From NCBI GenBank assembly GCA_936450465.1, contig OW388297.1, positions 52,816,989 through 52,880,988 on the forward strand: DNA of 64,000 nucleotides. Direction: 5' to 3'. This DNA is from Gibbula magus. Its lineage: Eukaryota; Mollusca; Gastropoda; Trochida; Trochidae. The notes beneath the pieces are model-generated. The model was not told the DNA's origin, ran no database searches, and was given only the letters and a program-made list of their open reading frames with translations. This document shows positions 20,912-32,178 of the stretch, in pieces. The position numbers and the translations under genes are program-made. The number at the start of each line of letters is the position of its first letter. Positions within the stretch are counted from its first letter, which is position 1.

Positions 20912-22725
20912 TTCGGGTTTGACATCGGTTCTGGTTTCGCCAACAGAGGGAGGCAACAAAGTCGTTGATGAGGAAGCTTCAGAGGAGGGCAAATTGACAG
21001 CTCTTGAAGGTGCGTGAACCACGTCTGTGCCGGCCACCATGGAGCTATCACTGTGGCAAAAGAATTTGTCGACACTACCTTCTGGAGAATATCCGGAATC
21101 AATCTGAAGGGGGGATTGACAAAGTTGTTGTGTGAACTCCAATCCTCCTGAGCCAGTCCGTCTATACCTCGTGTGTATGGATCGTATGTTCGGCTGTTGT
21201 ACTCTGGCAGCTGAGTTGTTTGATATGACGCAAACCTGTCGATCGTATGAGGTCCCCACATGTGATCTAGCATGTTGAAGACGCGGGGATGTAACTTCCA
21301 CTCGTACCGGTCGAACTGGCGGGAAAGGAAATCTGCCTCGACATTCTCGACGCCTGGGAGATGACGAGCCACAAGCATAATGTGTTGTTGAAAACAAAGC
21401 TCCCATATTGTCGCTGCAAGCTGAGTAAGTTCCTTGATTGGACCTCCCATGTGATTGAGGTAAGCAACAGTTGTCACGTTGTCTGACAGCAATTGGATTT
21501 TTTGGTCTTTCAGGTGACTCGAGAATGACTTGAGAGCCATTAATACAGCAAGCATTTCGCGAAAGTTTATCGACTGAAACGAATCCTCTACTGTCCATAC
21601 ACCCTGTGCTGAGAGACCCTTGAAAACTGCCCCCCAGCCGGTGTCTGACGCATCTGTTTTGAGCTGACCATCGAAGGTCCTCACAAGCATAGTGGTACCG
21701 TTCCAGGAATCCAAGGCGCTTATCCACCATTCTAGATCAGAAATACTATCATCAGTCCAAATTAACGTTGATTCCCAGGATTCTTTGCACGCAAGAAGTC
21801 TATACACTGACCGGAGTTTTAGTTTTCCTGGGAATATGGCCCTGCAGACAGAGATACACTGGCCAGCCAGGCGCGCTAAACGCCTAGCTCTAATCCACGG
21901 AACAGAGATAGCTCTCCGTATGTCTTTCTTCAACTTTCTCACCTTATGCCTTGGAACCTTTAGAACGGGCACACCATCAGGTCCGACAGAGTCTACTAAG
22001 AAACCAAGAAATTCCTTTTCTGTAGAGGGTGTAAGTGAAGATTTTTCGTAATTAATTTTCCATCCTAGTGACTCTAGAACTGAAATGACAGTGTCAGTGT
22101 GTTTAGAAATGAGCTCTTTTCTAGCTGCGATAATAATATCGTCCATGTAAACAAGGAGCTTTATCCCCAATCTGCGAAGGTGCTGTATAACAGGCCTAAG
22201 AGTCTTACAAAAAAAGTAGGGGCTTACTGACAACCCAAACGGAAGCACATTCCATTGATAATACGATCCACGCCAATAAAATCCGAGGTATTTCCTATAA
22301 GCGTCATGAATGGGTACATGGTGAAAACCATCTTTCAAATCCAATGAAACTAAATGGTCATGTGGTTCAATAATATCTGACAACATCGAAACATCTTCAT
22401 ATCTAAACTTTGTGACAGTACAAAATGTGTTGACATGACGTAGGTCCACGATCAACCGTGACTTATTGTTTCGCTTTGGAACCACACCTAAAGGATGAAT
22501 ACAATGTGGTTTAACAGACACTTTGTCGATAGCACTAGAGAGTGTCAGTTTTGTTATCTCCTTGTCAACAAAGCTGGTCTGAGAGACTGTCAATTGATGA
22601 TTGTCTTGTACCCTCAGAGATGGAGAACTATGTAATGGTAAACTTACACCATTCTTTATCCATGACAATATAAAGTCTGGGCTTCCAATATCTTGCCAAC
22701 TCTGGTAACAATTCAGCAGAGTCAT
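20869..22725 (-). CDS. Reverse transcriptase / RNase H / MT-like polyprotein of YR retrotransposon
   Basis: 618 residues from the ATG at 22725-22723. The reverse transcriptase spans ~50-245, with the first catalytic Asp in SLDLKDGFHHVPI (~129) and the active site YMDDIII (~193-196). RNase H spans ~350-470, with acidic residues in KTDASDTGWG (~358), REMLA (~390), LLSDN (~415) and EADFLSR (~465). The last ~140 residues carry TIDRFAS, YDPYTRGIDG and NPPFRLIP (~537-540), the degenerate methyltransferase-like (DPPY-type) region of DIRS-like elements. It makes cDNA from element RNA. There is no protease and no DDE integrase, as expected when integration uses a tyrosine recombinase. The 3' 43 bp overlap the YR ORF in another frame. 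Confidence 0.92.
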   Translation of the reverse strand: MTLLNCYQSWQDIGSPDFILSWIKNGVSLPLHSSPSLRVQDNHQLTVSQTSFVDKEITKLTLSSAIDKVSVKPHCIHPLGVVPKRNNKSRLIVDLRHVNTFCTVTKFRYEDVSMLSDIIEPHDHLVSLDLKDGFHHVPIHDAYRKYLGFYWRGSYYQWNVLPFGLSVSPYFFCKTLRPVIQHLRRLGIKLLVYMDDIIIAARKELISKHTDTVISVLESLGWKINYEKSSLTPSTEKEFLGFLVDSVGPDGVPVLKVPRHKVRKLKKDIRRAISVPWIRARRLARLAGQCISVCRAIFPGKLKLRSVYRLLACKESWESTLIWTDDSISDLEWWISALDSWNGTTMLVRTFDGQLKTDASDTGWGAVFKGLSAQGVWTVEDSFQSINFREMLAVLMALKSFSSHLKDQKIQLLSDNVTTVAYLNHMGGPIKELTQLAATIWELCFQQHIMLVARHLPGVENVEADFLSRQFDRYEWKLHPRVFNMLDHMWGPHTIDRFASYQTTQLPEYNSRTYDPYTRGIDGLAQEDWSSHNNFVNPPFRLIPDILQKVVSTNSFATVIAPWWPAQTWFTHLQELSICPPLKLPHQRLCCLPLLAKPEPMSNPKWKLYAWRIYGGNG

Positions 22726-23597
22726 CACTGTTCCTGATCAGGTCGAGGGAAATTACTTTGAAAATGTGGTCCGTCTCGGCGACCGAATGGAAACCTCCCA
22801 GCTGAACCTTGGTAACCTCTGACATAACCTCGTCCTCGGTTGAACCCTGGGTACCTGGGTGGTCTGTAAGCAGCTGCAATGGTTGTTGCGTTGCGTAACG
22901 TATTCAAGGATTCCTCATTAAATGAGCATGTATTTCTCTGCAATGTCCTATAAATTCTCGCAGTATTGCGGTCAAACTGGCCTTGAACTATCAGTGAAGA
23001 CTGCTCCTCCTGTAAGTAACGAATCTGTGCGAGCTGAACTTGATACAGCTTAATTAATGTGTCTTGTGAAACGTTGCTTGGATTAGCCACTTGAAACAAA
23101 AGTTTCAATGTTGTTTCACCATAACGTGCACATTTTGCTACAACTGCTGCATGCTGTTGATCCTCACGTTTAATTCCTTGCTTAGAATCAGGCACTCTTA
23201 AGTCTGCAGGGAGTTTCACATTACTGACAGTGTCACGTACCGATTGGTATTCTCCCTGAATATCCAGAGCTGCACTTGGTATGAAAGTGGCACTCTGGGC
23301 ACAATCGTGCGGAATCCCCTCAGGATTAATTATGTCACTCGACTTCTCAGCTTGGGCAGCACTACTGCTTCGCCTATCTCGCGACCGTCCTGTAAGGTCA
23401 AAGTTCAATGAGCCATGCTGTCCAGGCCGACCCTCATAAAGGTCAAAATCATTCGCCAACCGTCGATGAACTACACAAACTTCGTGGTCTAGGCGATCTA
23501 GCCTCTCTTTAGTGTCGTTATTCTGCACTTTTAAATCCCTCAAAGCTTCGAGGATTTCTGAAAACTTACAATTTTCTTCGGTAGCTTTTTCGGCCAT
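22725..23597 (-). CDS. Gag-like protein of YR retrotransposon
   Basis: 290 residues from the ATG at 23597, 12 bp inside the A1 repeat border. The N-terminus has a coiled-coil-like charged segment (ENCKFSEILEALRDLKVQNN and following Lys/Glu-rich sequence). A mixed helical middle follows. The last ~45 residues are rich in Arg, Gly, Pro, Tyr and Phe (GFNRGRGYVRGYQGSAGRF), suited to nucleic acid binding. No CCHC zinc knuckle is visible. Position as first ORF and the basic C-tail support a nucleocapsid role in a ribonucleoprotein particle. Its stop TGA overlaps the next start (TGATG), suggesting coupled translation. Earlier in-frame codons exist but none is ATG. Confidence 0.8.
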   Translation of the reverse strand: MAEKATEENCKFSEILEALRDLKVQNNDTKERLDRLDHEVCVVHRRLANDFDLYEGRPGQHGSLNFDLTGRSRDRRSSSAAQAEKSSDIINPEGIPHDCAQSATFIPSAALDIQGEYQSVRDTVSNVKLPADLRVPDSKQGIKREDQQHAAVVAKCARYGETTLKLLFQVANPSNVSQDTLIKLYQVQLAQIRYLQEEQSSLIVQGQFDRNTARIYRTLQRNTCSFNEESLNTLRNATTIAAAYRPPRYPGFNRGRGYVRGYQGSAGRFPFGRRDGPHFQSNFPRPDQEQ

Positions 23598-23608
23598 GTC
23601 GGCGGACG

Positions 23609-23705
23609 TAGCACCAAACAAGAACAACTAGTCAACCTTCGTTGACTAGAGAGGTCCCACAAGGGAAGGGAGGTAACTCTCCGTAATCTGTCTGACTACA
23701 GTTTT
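23609..23705 (-). repeat. Split direct repeat A1 (5' end of YR element)
   Basis: 97 bp identical to A2. Contains a perfect 9-bp-stem hairpin (ctagtcaac-cttc-gttgactag) that could be a recombinase or packaging signal. The element edge is at gtttt/catcaaag. Confidence 0.9.
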
Positions 23706-24189
23706 CATCAAAGTTCTTTTTTTCCCATTAAAGTCAGTTTTTTCATCAAAATCAGATTTTACATCAAATTATTTTCTTTTTATCAAACTCATTTTTTTCT
23801 CTCAAAAGTTCTACTATCCTATCTAAGATAGGATATCCGGTCCCAACTTGAGTCCTAATGTTCTTACAAAATTAACGTACGTTCAATAACTTTATCTGTT
23901 TCTTTGTTATCAGCATCGTTTAACCAATAGTTGTAAGTACATATTTATGGGGGAATACAGAACATTGCACAATATTGATTAAAGTCAACTAACTGGTTAA
24001 TTATTCTAACGATAAGAAAACGAATTAACATTTAAGAATAGCTATTAAGATATTTTACGGATTGTAAGTTATTCAAGTGAGAATTTAATATCCAGTTTAT
24101 CACCTTCTAAAACCCAAAATCAATTCAGGTTGACTCAGTTAGTTGCATTAACATGGTTTTTGACTTTTCAAATTAGTATGATTCATTGT
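23706..24189. other. Low-complexity 'catcaaa' flank and AT-rich DNA
   Basis: 23706-23810 repeats 'catcaaagtt..tttt' variants. Similar words lie on the other side of the retrotransposon (19030-19170 and 19390-19405), so the insertion split a short low-complexity tract. Beyond 23820 nothing is recognised. Confidence 0.5.
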
Positions 24190-24198
24190 TCTACAATA

Positions 24199-24345
24199 CG
24201 CTAGTTTCAGCCGATGCTCGCAGGTTTCACTGCAATGCATAGCCACATGGCGTTGCGGGCTTTCTCCCTGCCATAATACTAGCAGCCGACGTATAAGTGA
24301 AATATTCTGACTTGAAAGCGGCGTTAAACCCTAAGTCACCTCACC
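24199..24345 (+). mobile_element. 5'-truncated SINE fragment, first of a pair
   Basis: Starts at 'gctagtttcagccgatgctc', keeps the distal body and the 'gcggcgttaaac' tail. Flanked by tctacaata (24190-24198) and tctacaatagctt (24346-24358). Confidence 0.85.
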
Positions 24346-24358
24346 TCTACAATAGCTT

Positions 24359-24640
24359 GGGAGGGATAGAGCAGTGGTAAGGGCGTCCGACTTCGGATCT
24401 TGAGGTCCGGGGTTCGAATCCCGCCAGGGGCACGGTTTGTCTGCAGTAGAGAACTGTTCTACACGCAGTAAGGTTTGGGTGTAATGCTACACTGAATTTC
24501 AGTACAACTCATGGTTCGCTAGTTCCAGCCGATGCTCGCAGGTTTCACCGCAATGCATAGTTTCGCGGACTTTCTCCCTAGCAGCCGTAATATAAGTGAA
24601 ATACTCTTGAAAGCAACGTTAAACCCCGACTTACCTCACC
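24359..24640 (+). mobile_element. SINE, second of a pair at the same target word
   Basis: A box 'agagcagtggtaagggcg', B box 'ggggttcgaatcc', body with small deletions and a tail with a decayed 'gcaacgttaaac'. Bounded by the perfect 13-bp repeat tctacaatagctt at 24346-24358 and 24641-24653. Confidence 0.9.
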
Positions 24641-24653
24641 TCTACAATAGCTT

Positions 24654-25292
24654 AGAACCTGGGGAATGGCAGACTTCGAACACAGAGTAATGTCACATAA
24701 GATAAACTATCATGACGAAAATATCATTTTACTATGAGCAATTCACTTTTGACAAATCTGTTTAAAATTATTCATTAAACAGTCTTTTATGATATGGAGA
24801 GCCCACTTATTGCAACAATCGTAGTTGCCAACCTCAGTTGAACCTGGCAAACAATGGGAGGGCGGGTGTTTGTTTCAAGTAAATGCTTACATGTTTATGC
24901 TACAAAGAAACAGTTTTATTACTGATCAGTTTATCGATAACATCATACACATATATAGAGATTATTACCCGAGGAAGCTCGTCATATGATTTTTACAAAA
25001 CGAGTGTGAATTTTTGTATTGCCCGAGCGAGAGCGATTACCCATTCTTTTCCGTTTCATTCGCGTAAAAATAGGCAGGAAGTGACCCACTTCTCTTGCGA
25101 CGACAAGCTACAGTGACGTCTTGAACAATCGTTTTATGACGTCACAGACGACACAATTCGGGAAGTCGCGGTGAAACACTCGTTGCTAGGCCAACGTGAT
25201 ATGTGCACATGTGCTCATATCAATAATATTAACTCGGTTATGTTCAACCTTATTGGTAATAAACACAATTTCTTCCATTTAGAAGTTAGTAT
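24654..25292. other. Non-coding DNA
   Basis: Two TGACGTC words near 25114 and 25137. No gene recognised. Confidence 0.4.
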
Positions 25293-25431
25293 TATTACGA
25301 ATTAACAAAGTTATGGATTTACAACTTCTTTATTGCAAAGTTAAGCGACGTTCATCATTTGCTTGCATAACGGTGTTAGTATCTTCACCGGAAATTTGCA
25401 ATAAAGTAAATCCATAAAGTTGTGAATTCTT
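25293..25431. repeat. Foldback (inverted repeat), arms about 45 bp
   Basis: Left arm 25293-25338 ('tatggatttacaacttcttt', 'attgcaaa') pairs with right arm 25391-25431 ('tttgcaataaagtaaatcca') with a few indels. Loop ~50 bp. Confidence 0.65.
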
Positions 25432-25727
25432 AATATACACCAGTGATTGCTTATAATTCCTTTTGCAAATTTTGCTAAATACACATTTACTTTAAATGTC
25501 AGTTGCCATATGATGTCATATTTACTTGTTATCTTGGGTGTAACTTGAGATATTTATAAAATATGTATGTTCATTTGCAATCACGTTATCGTTTTGTCAT
25601 TTAAAACCAAATTTACTTAAAGTAAGACCATAAGGCTGATTACAGTGTCATCTAGTATGTTGGAAATAAATATTGTGACAATTTAGATAATATTGTCTTA
25701 ACTTTTCGTTAACTTGTGTTATGTATT

Positions 25728-27050
25728 TAAGAAATGAACGTCACAATGTGTTTGTCCACGCGATTATAACCTGTTTGAAACGTGAAATTTAAAGTTGAAT
25801 AACCGGCGTAGCCTGCGCAGCCGGTTATTCAAAAGTTTAAATTTCACGATTCAAAGAGATTATGATCGCGTGGACAAACACATTGTGAAATTCATTTCTT
25901 ATGAATTCATACTTTGAAATACGCGTAAGTTAATATTTTACATTCAAAACTCACTGTAAAGATAACGTACTTGTCGCACTGACCTAGATACCAGTCACAC
26001 ACTGGCGGATCTCTTCTAGATACAAGCGCATGCATAAACTAGTCCCCAATAAAACAAGGAATAAAAGACAACATTATGAATTTTTAAAACTTTTTATTTG
26101 ATATTACTAACAACAACAATATTCTTATAATAAAATAATAAATAGTAAGTTTGATTTTAAATACAACAGAAACAGGAGTTGGCATCAATTCGACCTAAAT
26201 AGCGCATTGATTCAATATGCAGATTTGAGTGCAAGGCGAGGTCACCAGCTCAGCTGATGAACATGACATGGGCCTGGTCGTCATTTAACTTAGGGAAGCG
26301 GTTTTGCGTTGGTTGCATTGAATGTAAAATTACATTCATTGAAGGTTCCCCCATGACATATTGAATAATTTGTTGGCCCACTGACCCATTGACGGATTTA
26401 GTTTTCAAACAGGCGTACATCATAATGTGCGTAATCTTTCGGCGGCCTTGAAACAGTCGCGCGCGTGAACTTGTCGCAACACACTTTGATATACATGGAT
26501 TGGGGGACTTGAAAAGTTAACTTTAGCCTATATGTAGTCAGGTCATTGAACATGGAGCTCTCGCATTGGCCTTCTTATGACCTGTCATGAAAATAATATT
26601 TCGTAGTTAGAATTGTGTATGCCAATATTTAAAGCCTGGGGAAGTGCAGTTTAAACGGGCTGATTTTGACATTGACATCGAAACTGGCGCTATAGCCTAA
26701 TGGCAGAAGTTTGCTGGAATACCAAACAGGATCGATAACAGCTGCATTGCAATGCTACAAAACGAAATACGTTTAAAATGTATTATATTCGTAGGAGTGA
26801 GGTCATTTATTATCAGAAGTGAGATCTGTTGTGAAGTGACAACTCTCAAGAATATGATAACACCAGACTCGCGATACTGGGAAATACCCGGGGAAATAGT
26901 TCCGGCATGATTTCGTGTATCCTTCATTTGCTGTAAGTTATTTTATGTAAACGTCAGACCTTTGTTTACCGAGGTATATACCGGTCATGTGACCTTGTTT
27001 AGTCCAATCAAAAGGCAGCATATCGCTTAAGTCTGATTTATTTGACCTTG
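25728..27050 (+). mobile_element. Non-autonomous element with 5' palindrome, copy A
   Basis: Opens with a palindrome 25728-25901 with ~80-bp arms meeting at 'aataaccggc...gccggttatt'. About 1 kb later it ends with a segment (26945-27050: 'atgtaaacgtcag', 'taccggtcatgtgaccttgt', 'gcatatcgcttaa'). Both end regions recur in the same order and orientation at 57572-58250 with a shorter interior. No coding, so probably a DNA-transposon derivative. A weak A-box-like stretch (~26690) was not convincing as a tRNA. Confidence 0.55.
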
Positions 27051-30000
27051 AAACACATCTGGCAGGTTTTTTTGTAGTTATGATTGTAAATACATGTATG
27101 TATAGCCGAAAAATGAAGATATTGCTAAAGATACCTTCTTATCTCACTGACATGGTGTGAAATAGGAATTTTTAGTTTTCTTATACATGTGATACAGTCA
27201 ACTAGGTAACACAATCATGATTCAATACCACATAATATACTCTTTATATACCTTGTCATCTGTATTTAAAGAAAACTGATTCAAAATATTGTACTTATGC
27301 TGAAGAAAAAATAGTTAGATAGTTAAAACGGTTGGCAAAAAGGAAATGGTGATATGACAAAAGTATGATTTTGAAAATGTAATTATATGGATATCCACAA
27401 ATAATTGTATTTTGTATTGTATAAACATATCCTAATTTAGCAACGATAGAGTTTATCTGATTGCATACTAAGTAAATGTTATTTTAGCAAATAGGATATT
27501 TCTATATAGAAAAAAACCCATAGCTGTTTAAACTGTTGTATTACAAGCTATCGTATAGCTTAATTTATCTAATGTTTATATTATAGCAATAATAACTTAT
27601 GAAATAAAGACAGCTGCCTAATGAAATCGAACTTGTAATGGCTCAAATCAGAACTCGCGGCAGTCCTATAACTATTCAGGCTTGCTGTATTTCGTTTAAT
27701 GTTTTGTACCAGTGTAGCAGAGCACTATATTTTAAGTTTATAGTGCAAATTTAAAAATGATGGCGCTACTAATTATTGCGTTTAGGAAAATATTGTATTT
27801 TGACACGAGTATGATTGACTAAAATTGTTTCTTTTTCTATTACGCAACCTTTCTGCTCATTCTCAAATCACAAATGTGATCGACTTTTATGGGCTCAGGT
27901 AATTCTTTCTCCTACCTATCAGAAATGAGAAAGTAGCTCGATTTCCTAGGTCTTGAAAGTAAAACGCACAACTATTTGAAAGTTAGCGCGCCACATATCA
28001 TATTCAAGTAATGTGTTACACTTGTTAATTTCCATTGAAAATTTGTCATAAAGGTATTGATACCTGAGAAATCTAAGCAACGATAAATGAAAACCTCTTC
28101 TTAACCTTATGGAATCGACAATACTGCAGCTATATCTTCATGTTACTGTAACCCATTGATCATTAGTTTTGAAGAACGTCTAAATTAGTCTAAGTAATAC
28201 AATAATAACTGCGAGAAATGACCGTTTTTGGAATAATACTTCACGAATGTAAGCTAATGAGGTAATTACCTGACTTTGGGAATTGACTAAAAATGTGATT
28301 AGGTTTTATTTGAACATCAAAGGTAGAAACCAGTATTGTCATTACTTTCAAGATCAAGTTGGTATAACCATTACCAGCTATTATACTCACCCCATTTTGC
28401 GCTGCGCGAGAATCCCGTTTAACAAGCCAAATGTATTGTAGATGATTACTGTAGAGAGAGATATTTATGTCCATATAACTAAAGAATCCGTTAGTTGAAC
28501 TAAAGTTCAAGGTCTCAGTTATGAAGACCATACTATGCTCTTTCGGTAGATATTTTTCGTTTTAATATGGCGTAAATGTCATTGTTTCCGAGCTGATTTT
28601 CCAATGGCATATTCATTTATATTTCGGCCCTTATAAACATGTATATCTTGATAAAAACCTGTCTAACAGACTGTTTTTCGCGGGCCAAATCTTATATTTC
28701 TAATAATGTGTTCGAAAAATTCAAGGTCTGCGTTACAAAGATGATAAAGTGTCCTTTAAGGATATGTAATTTAAACTATTTTAAGACTTATACCAATTGT
28801 TCCTGGAATATTTGAAAATAGGGAAAATCTGAATTATTCGTTGTCATGCTTCGCTGATCCTGACCCTCTGTCTTACTGTCGGTAACCCGTCACAGTGGGC
28901 ATTCTTTAATTATGTTTGCCTTGTAATGTAATCTTGAAATGACTCACTTTGTTTGAACTTTGAGAATGTCTTTCTAGATAAAGTTCGAAAAGTAGTTTCA
29001 GCACTGCTTGGATTACTGTTTATTAGCGTTAGCGTATTTGTCACAAGTTTTTTCTTACGATTTCGATATTAATAAATAAATATGTTTATAAGCAATGCAG
29101 ACCATTCACCATCAGTTTGTACTGATATTGAAACACAAATTACAGAAAACTTAAATTTTGGAGATTCAATGACAGGAAGAGGGACTGTGGGAGTAGCGTG
29201 AGGTTAGGTTTTGAATATTTTGTTGACCTGCATCATAAGCAGATGGGAATTCCATGGGTTTTTTTTATTTGCGTTTAGAATATTATCACTTGTTCGTTCC
29301 ACATTTGATATGCAACGTTTACATCTGAAAGAATGGTTTAAAATAGTAATAGCTTTACATTTTATATTTTTTAATTACATCTTGAAATTATAAATGATTA
29401 AACTTCCACGTATTACTATTAGATATAAATGAGTAGAGATACCCATAATATGATTCTCGTAAGTCGATTAAAGTAGAAATAATTCTTAAGAATACGAATA
29501 AATATTTCACATTAAGGTAAGTGTATACGTTTATTCTTTTCTTACATGGGCATAGTTTTTTTTGCTTAGCGTGATGTCATTTAGCATACACAATAGTATA
29601 CCTCAGAATTAAACTGCCTTTTGTCCATGAAATTTTATAATGACTAAACTTCATCCCGTGATTTTACTTCTATAAGATTTCTGTTTCACGTGTGTATTCA
29701 GTTTGTCTAGACTTGCTGACAAATTACCTAAACTGTTTAAAGACTACAATGTTGTACAGTCATGGGGAAGGACTATACTGCCTTTATTACTCAGATTCAG
29801 TTGATGACCACACATATGTTGCTAGGTATCAATAGAAGAAAGAACATGAAGAAGCATGGAACAACCATGTTTGGTTGCGTGTCCTCATCGATATTGTTCA
29901 ACTTTTCTCATTTTAGTGAAGAATAATCGTGTATATCAAAATTAAGGGTTTCAGCTTAATTTAGTGTATACATTTCAGTCTTGAGCGTTTTGTGTTTAAA

Positions 30001-30902
30001 AAATAATTAAGAAGTGGTATTTTATGAATAAATAACCGTATTCAGTGGATGATCGTGTTACATTTCATAAACATTTCTGTATTTTGTACACAAGTGTATT
30101 TAGTATTACACATTGTAGAAGGGTATTACGTATAAGGGTATGTAGACAATCAATACACCAATGCCAATGTGGCAGTAGTTTACATACTCAAGATGTGTTT
30201 CAACACCACATAATTTCGTCTATTATTTTCAAAGTTTTAAACATGTTGATAATATTGTTCTTTTTAAAAAGAAGAGTCCCTCAAAGCTAGTAATGCCACA
30301 TGACTATTTATAACATAATAGCTTTTTTAATACAGCGAATCTTAAAGAAATAAAATCACAAGAATGATAGAAGGGTAATTATTAAATTCCATAGACTAAA
30401 CTTTAGTGTATACTTCAAACCATTGTTAACCTTTTTATCGCTGACCACTCTTCACAACCAATATTTTACACACAATTCAAATAATAATTCAAACTGGAGT
30501 CCTAAAGGTGCCATGATTAGAACTGAGGAATCTAGACTTGATATACTTTTCTAGACTGGGCTAGTCGTCAATTGAATAGTTTTGTTAATCTAAGTTCTAT
30601 ACATATGTATCGGACAGACTACTGACCACCGAGAACCAGTAGCTCAGTTTAACCGATTCGCAACACCCATGTGTGTTTACTTAGCCTCAGTGACGCAACA
30701 AGGTCCAACCCCCTGCAGTGGTTGTGCAGTGAGTTGGAGCGCAGTTCAAGCGTAACGCTGGTCAGCCCCAATTTGACTTAATGGGCCAAGGGCAGATACT
30801 TTCAGAAACTGCCTCTAATAGTTGGTAATGATAAAATAAAAGTGTACTTCTTGTTAACCACGTTAACATAAACAGTTCCTTTGTCAGCTGAAGGATATCA
30901 TA
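27051..30902. other. AT-rich non-coding DNA
   Basis: Frames up to 96 codons without recognisable protein. 'ttcaaggtct..gttac/gttat' words near 28505 and 28720 hint at an old repeat. No RNA gene found. Confidence 0.35.
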
Positions 30903-30920
30903 ATATATATATATATATAA
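30903..30920. repeat. Short (TA)n microsatellite
   Basis: About nine TA units directly before a truncated SINE. Confidence 0.9.
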
Positions 30921-31128
30921 TACACGCAGTAAGGTTTGGTTGCAATGCTACATTGAATTTCAGGGCAGTGCAACCCATGGTTCGCTAGTTCGAGCCGATG
31001 CTCGCAGGTTTCACCGCAATGCATAGCCACATGGTGTTGCGGGCTTTATCCCTGCCGTAATACTAGCAGCAGATACAAGTGAAACACTCTTGAAAGCGGA
31101 GTTAAACTTCAAATTACCACATCTCACC
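30921..31128 (+). mobile_element. 5'-truncated SINE
   Basis: Starts 'tacacgcagtaaggtttggt', covers the distal body and a diverged 'gcggagttaaac' tail. The head is missing; the AT repeat marks its start. Confidence 0.82.
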
Positions 31129-31940
31129 GTTTTACGTCAAAGCAATGTTGGAATGATCGCTGAGCAATGATCCCACGATTATAAATAAACACTGACCGAA
31201 GTGAACCTTGTCTGACACAAGCGTGTCTCATTTACTATATCAGGTGGATCATCAAACAGCTGTTAACAGAAAGTCGAGTGGTTATATTGTTGAAGTCGGG
31301 CCTTGATTAATAGTTGGTCCAGTACATTCAAGGGTCAAAATCTGAAACAACATCGGTTATAAAACAGTTAATGAAATATAAATATAAAATACATCTCATT
31401 TATAGACAAGTAGAAAAGGGGAATCTTGTTGGAAGGTACGTCAGAAAATCAAAGTATAAGTTTAAGATTCTTTCTTATTTCCAGTAATTTATATTTTAAA
31501 GGTAACTAACTAGGTAATATTCAATTTTGATCAAACCTGGGTAAGACGAAAGCATTGTCATTATAATATAAGTGAACTATAAAAAAACTAATTTATTCAC
31601 ACTGAACAAATTGCCTTTGCATCTCTCCTATACATTTGTTCCACATGTATTGCATATGATAATGTATATAAGGATATATTTACTTGTGAAAACTGTTGCA
31701 TTTACGAACCAAGCTAATGTGAATACAATTTTATCCAATGGGAAACTAAAAGAAATGCAATTCTTCAAACAAAAACAAAGTGTTTACATTTCAAACTACA
31801 CGTACATAAACTTACATGTCTAATAGTGATTGTGAGTATCATGTTCCACGTTTTCGTTGTTCATAACTGTATATATGTATGTCTCTCGTACAAGAAGAAA
31901 ATACATTGTTATTAAAAGTTCTTATAGGTACATGGACCTT
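31129..31940. other. AT-rich non-coding DNA
   Basis: Nothing recognised. Confidence 0.4.
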
Positions 31941-32178
31941 ATAACTGGCTTAACATCTGAATACATGACGTCTGGAATATTTCATACCACATATTCACAT
32001 GAACAATTGCTGCTAACGAACACACCATTCAGAACACGTTAAGGAATTGCTAAATAGTTGTTAAGAGTGTCTTACAACTGCCATAACATCTAAATACATG
32101 ACGCCACAAATCTTTTTATATCACATTTTCCCACTAACGCTATTCACATGAAGAATTGCTGCTAACGAACACAACCTT
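31941..32178 (+). repeat. Local tandem duplication
   Basis: 'taacatctgaatacatgacg' (31951) recurs as 'taacatctaaatacatgacg' (32083). 'attcacatgaacaattgctg' plus 'ctaacgaacaca' (31992) recurs at 32141. Unit ~130-150 bp. Confidence 0.65.

Larger units (their letters stand above)
19408..23705 (-). mobile_element. Complete tyrosine-recombinase (DIRS-superfamily) retrotransposon with split direct repeats
   Basis: A 4298-bp element read on the minus strand: A1 (23705-23609), Gag-like ORF, RT/RNase H/MT-like ORF, YR ORF, B1 (19707-19655), A2 (19659-19563), a ~100-bp spacer with 'gaataaa', then B2 (19460-19408). This A1-ORFs-B1-A2-B2 order is the split direct repeat arrangement of PAT/Ngaro-type YR retrotransposons. 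The 97-bp A copies and the 53-bp B copies are each identical, and all ORFs are open, so it looks young and possibly active. B1 and A2 share 5 bp (aaaac), and the same bases occur at the outer ends, as expected if the internal B1-A2 junction copies the joint of a circular intermediate. No target duplication is seen, as expected for recombinase-mediated insertion. Presence of an MT-like region favours a PAT-like over a Ngaro-like assignment. Confidence 0.92.

Noticed and set aside
20911..21730. N-terminal extension of the recombinase frame
   Set aside because: It overlaps RT/RNase H coding in another frame and has no recombinase-like sequence; the real domain begins near 20911.
26688..26745. 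tRNA-like 'agcctaatggcagaagttt'
   Set aside because: No B box or matching acceptor stem found.
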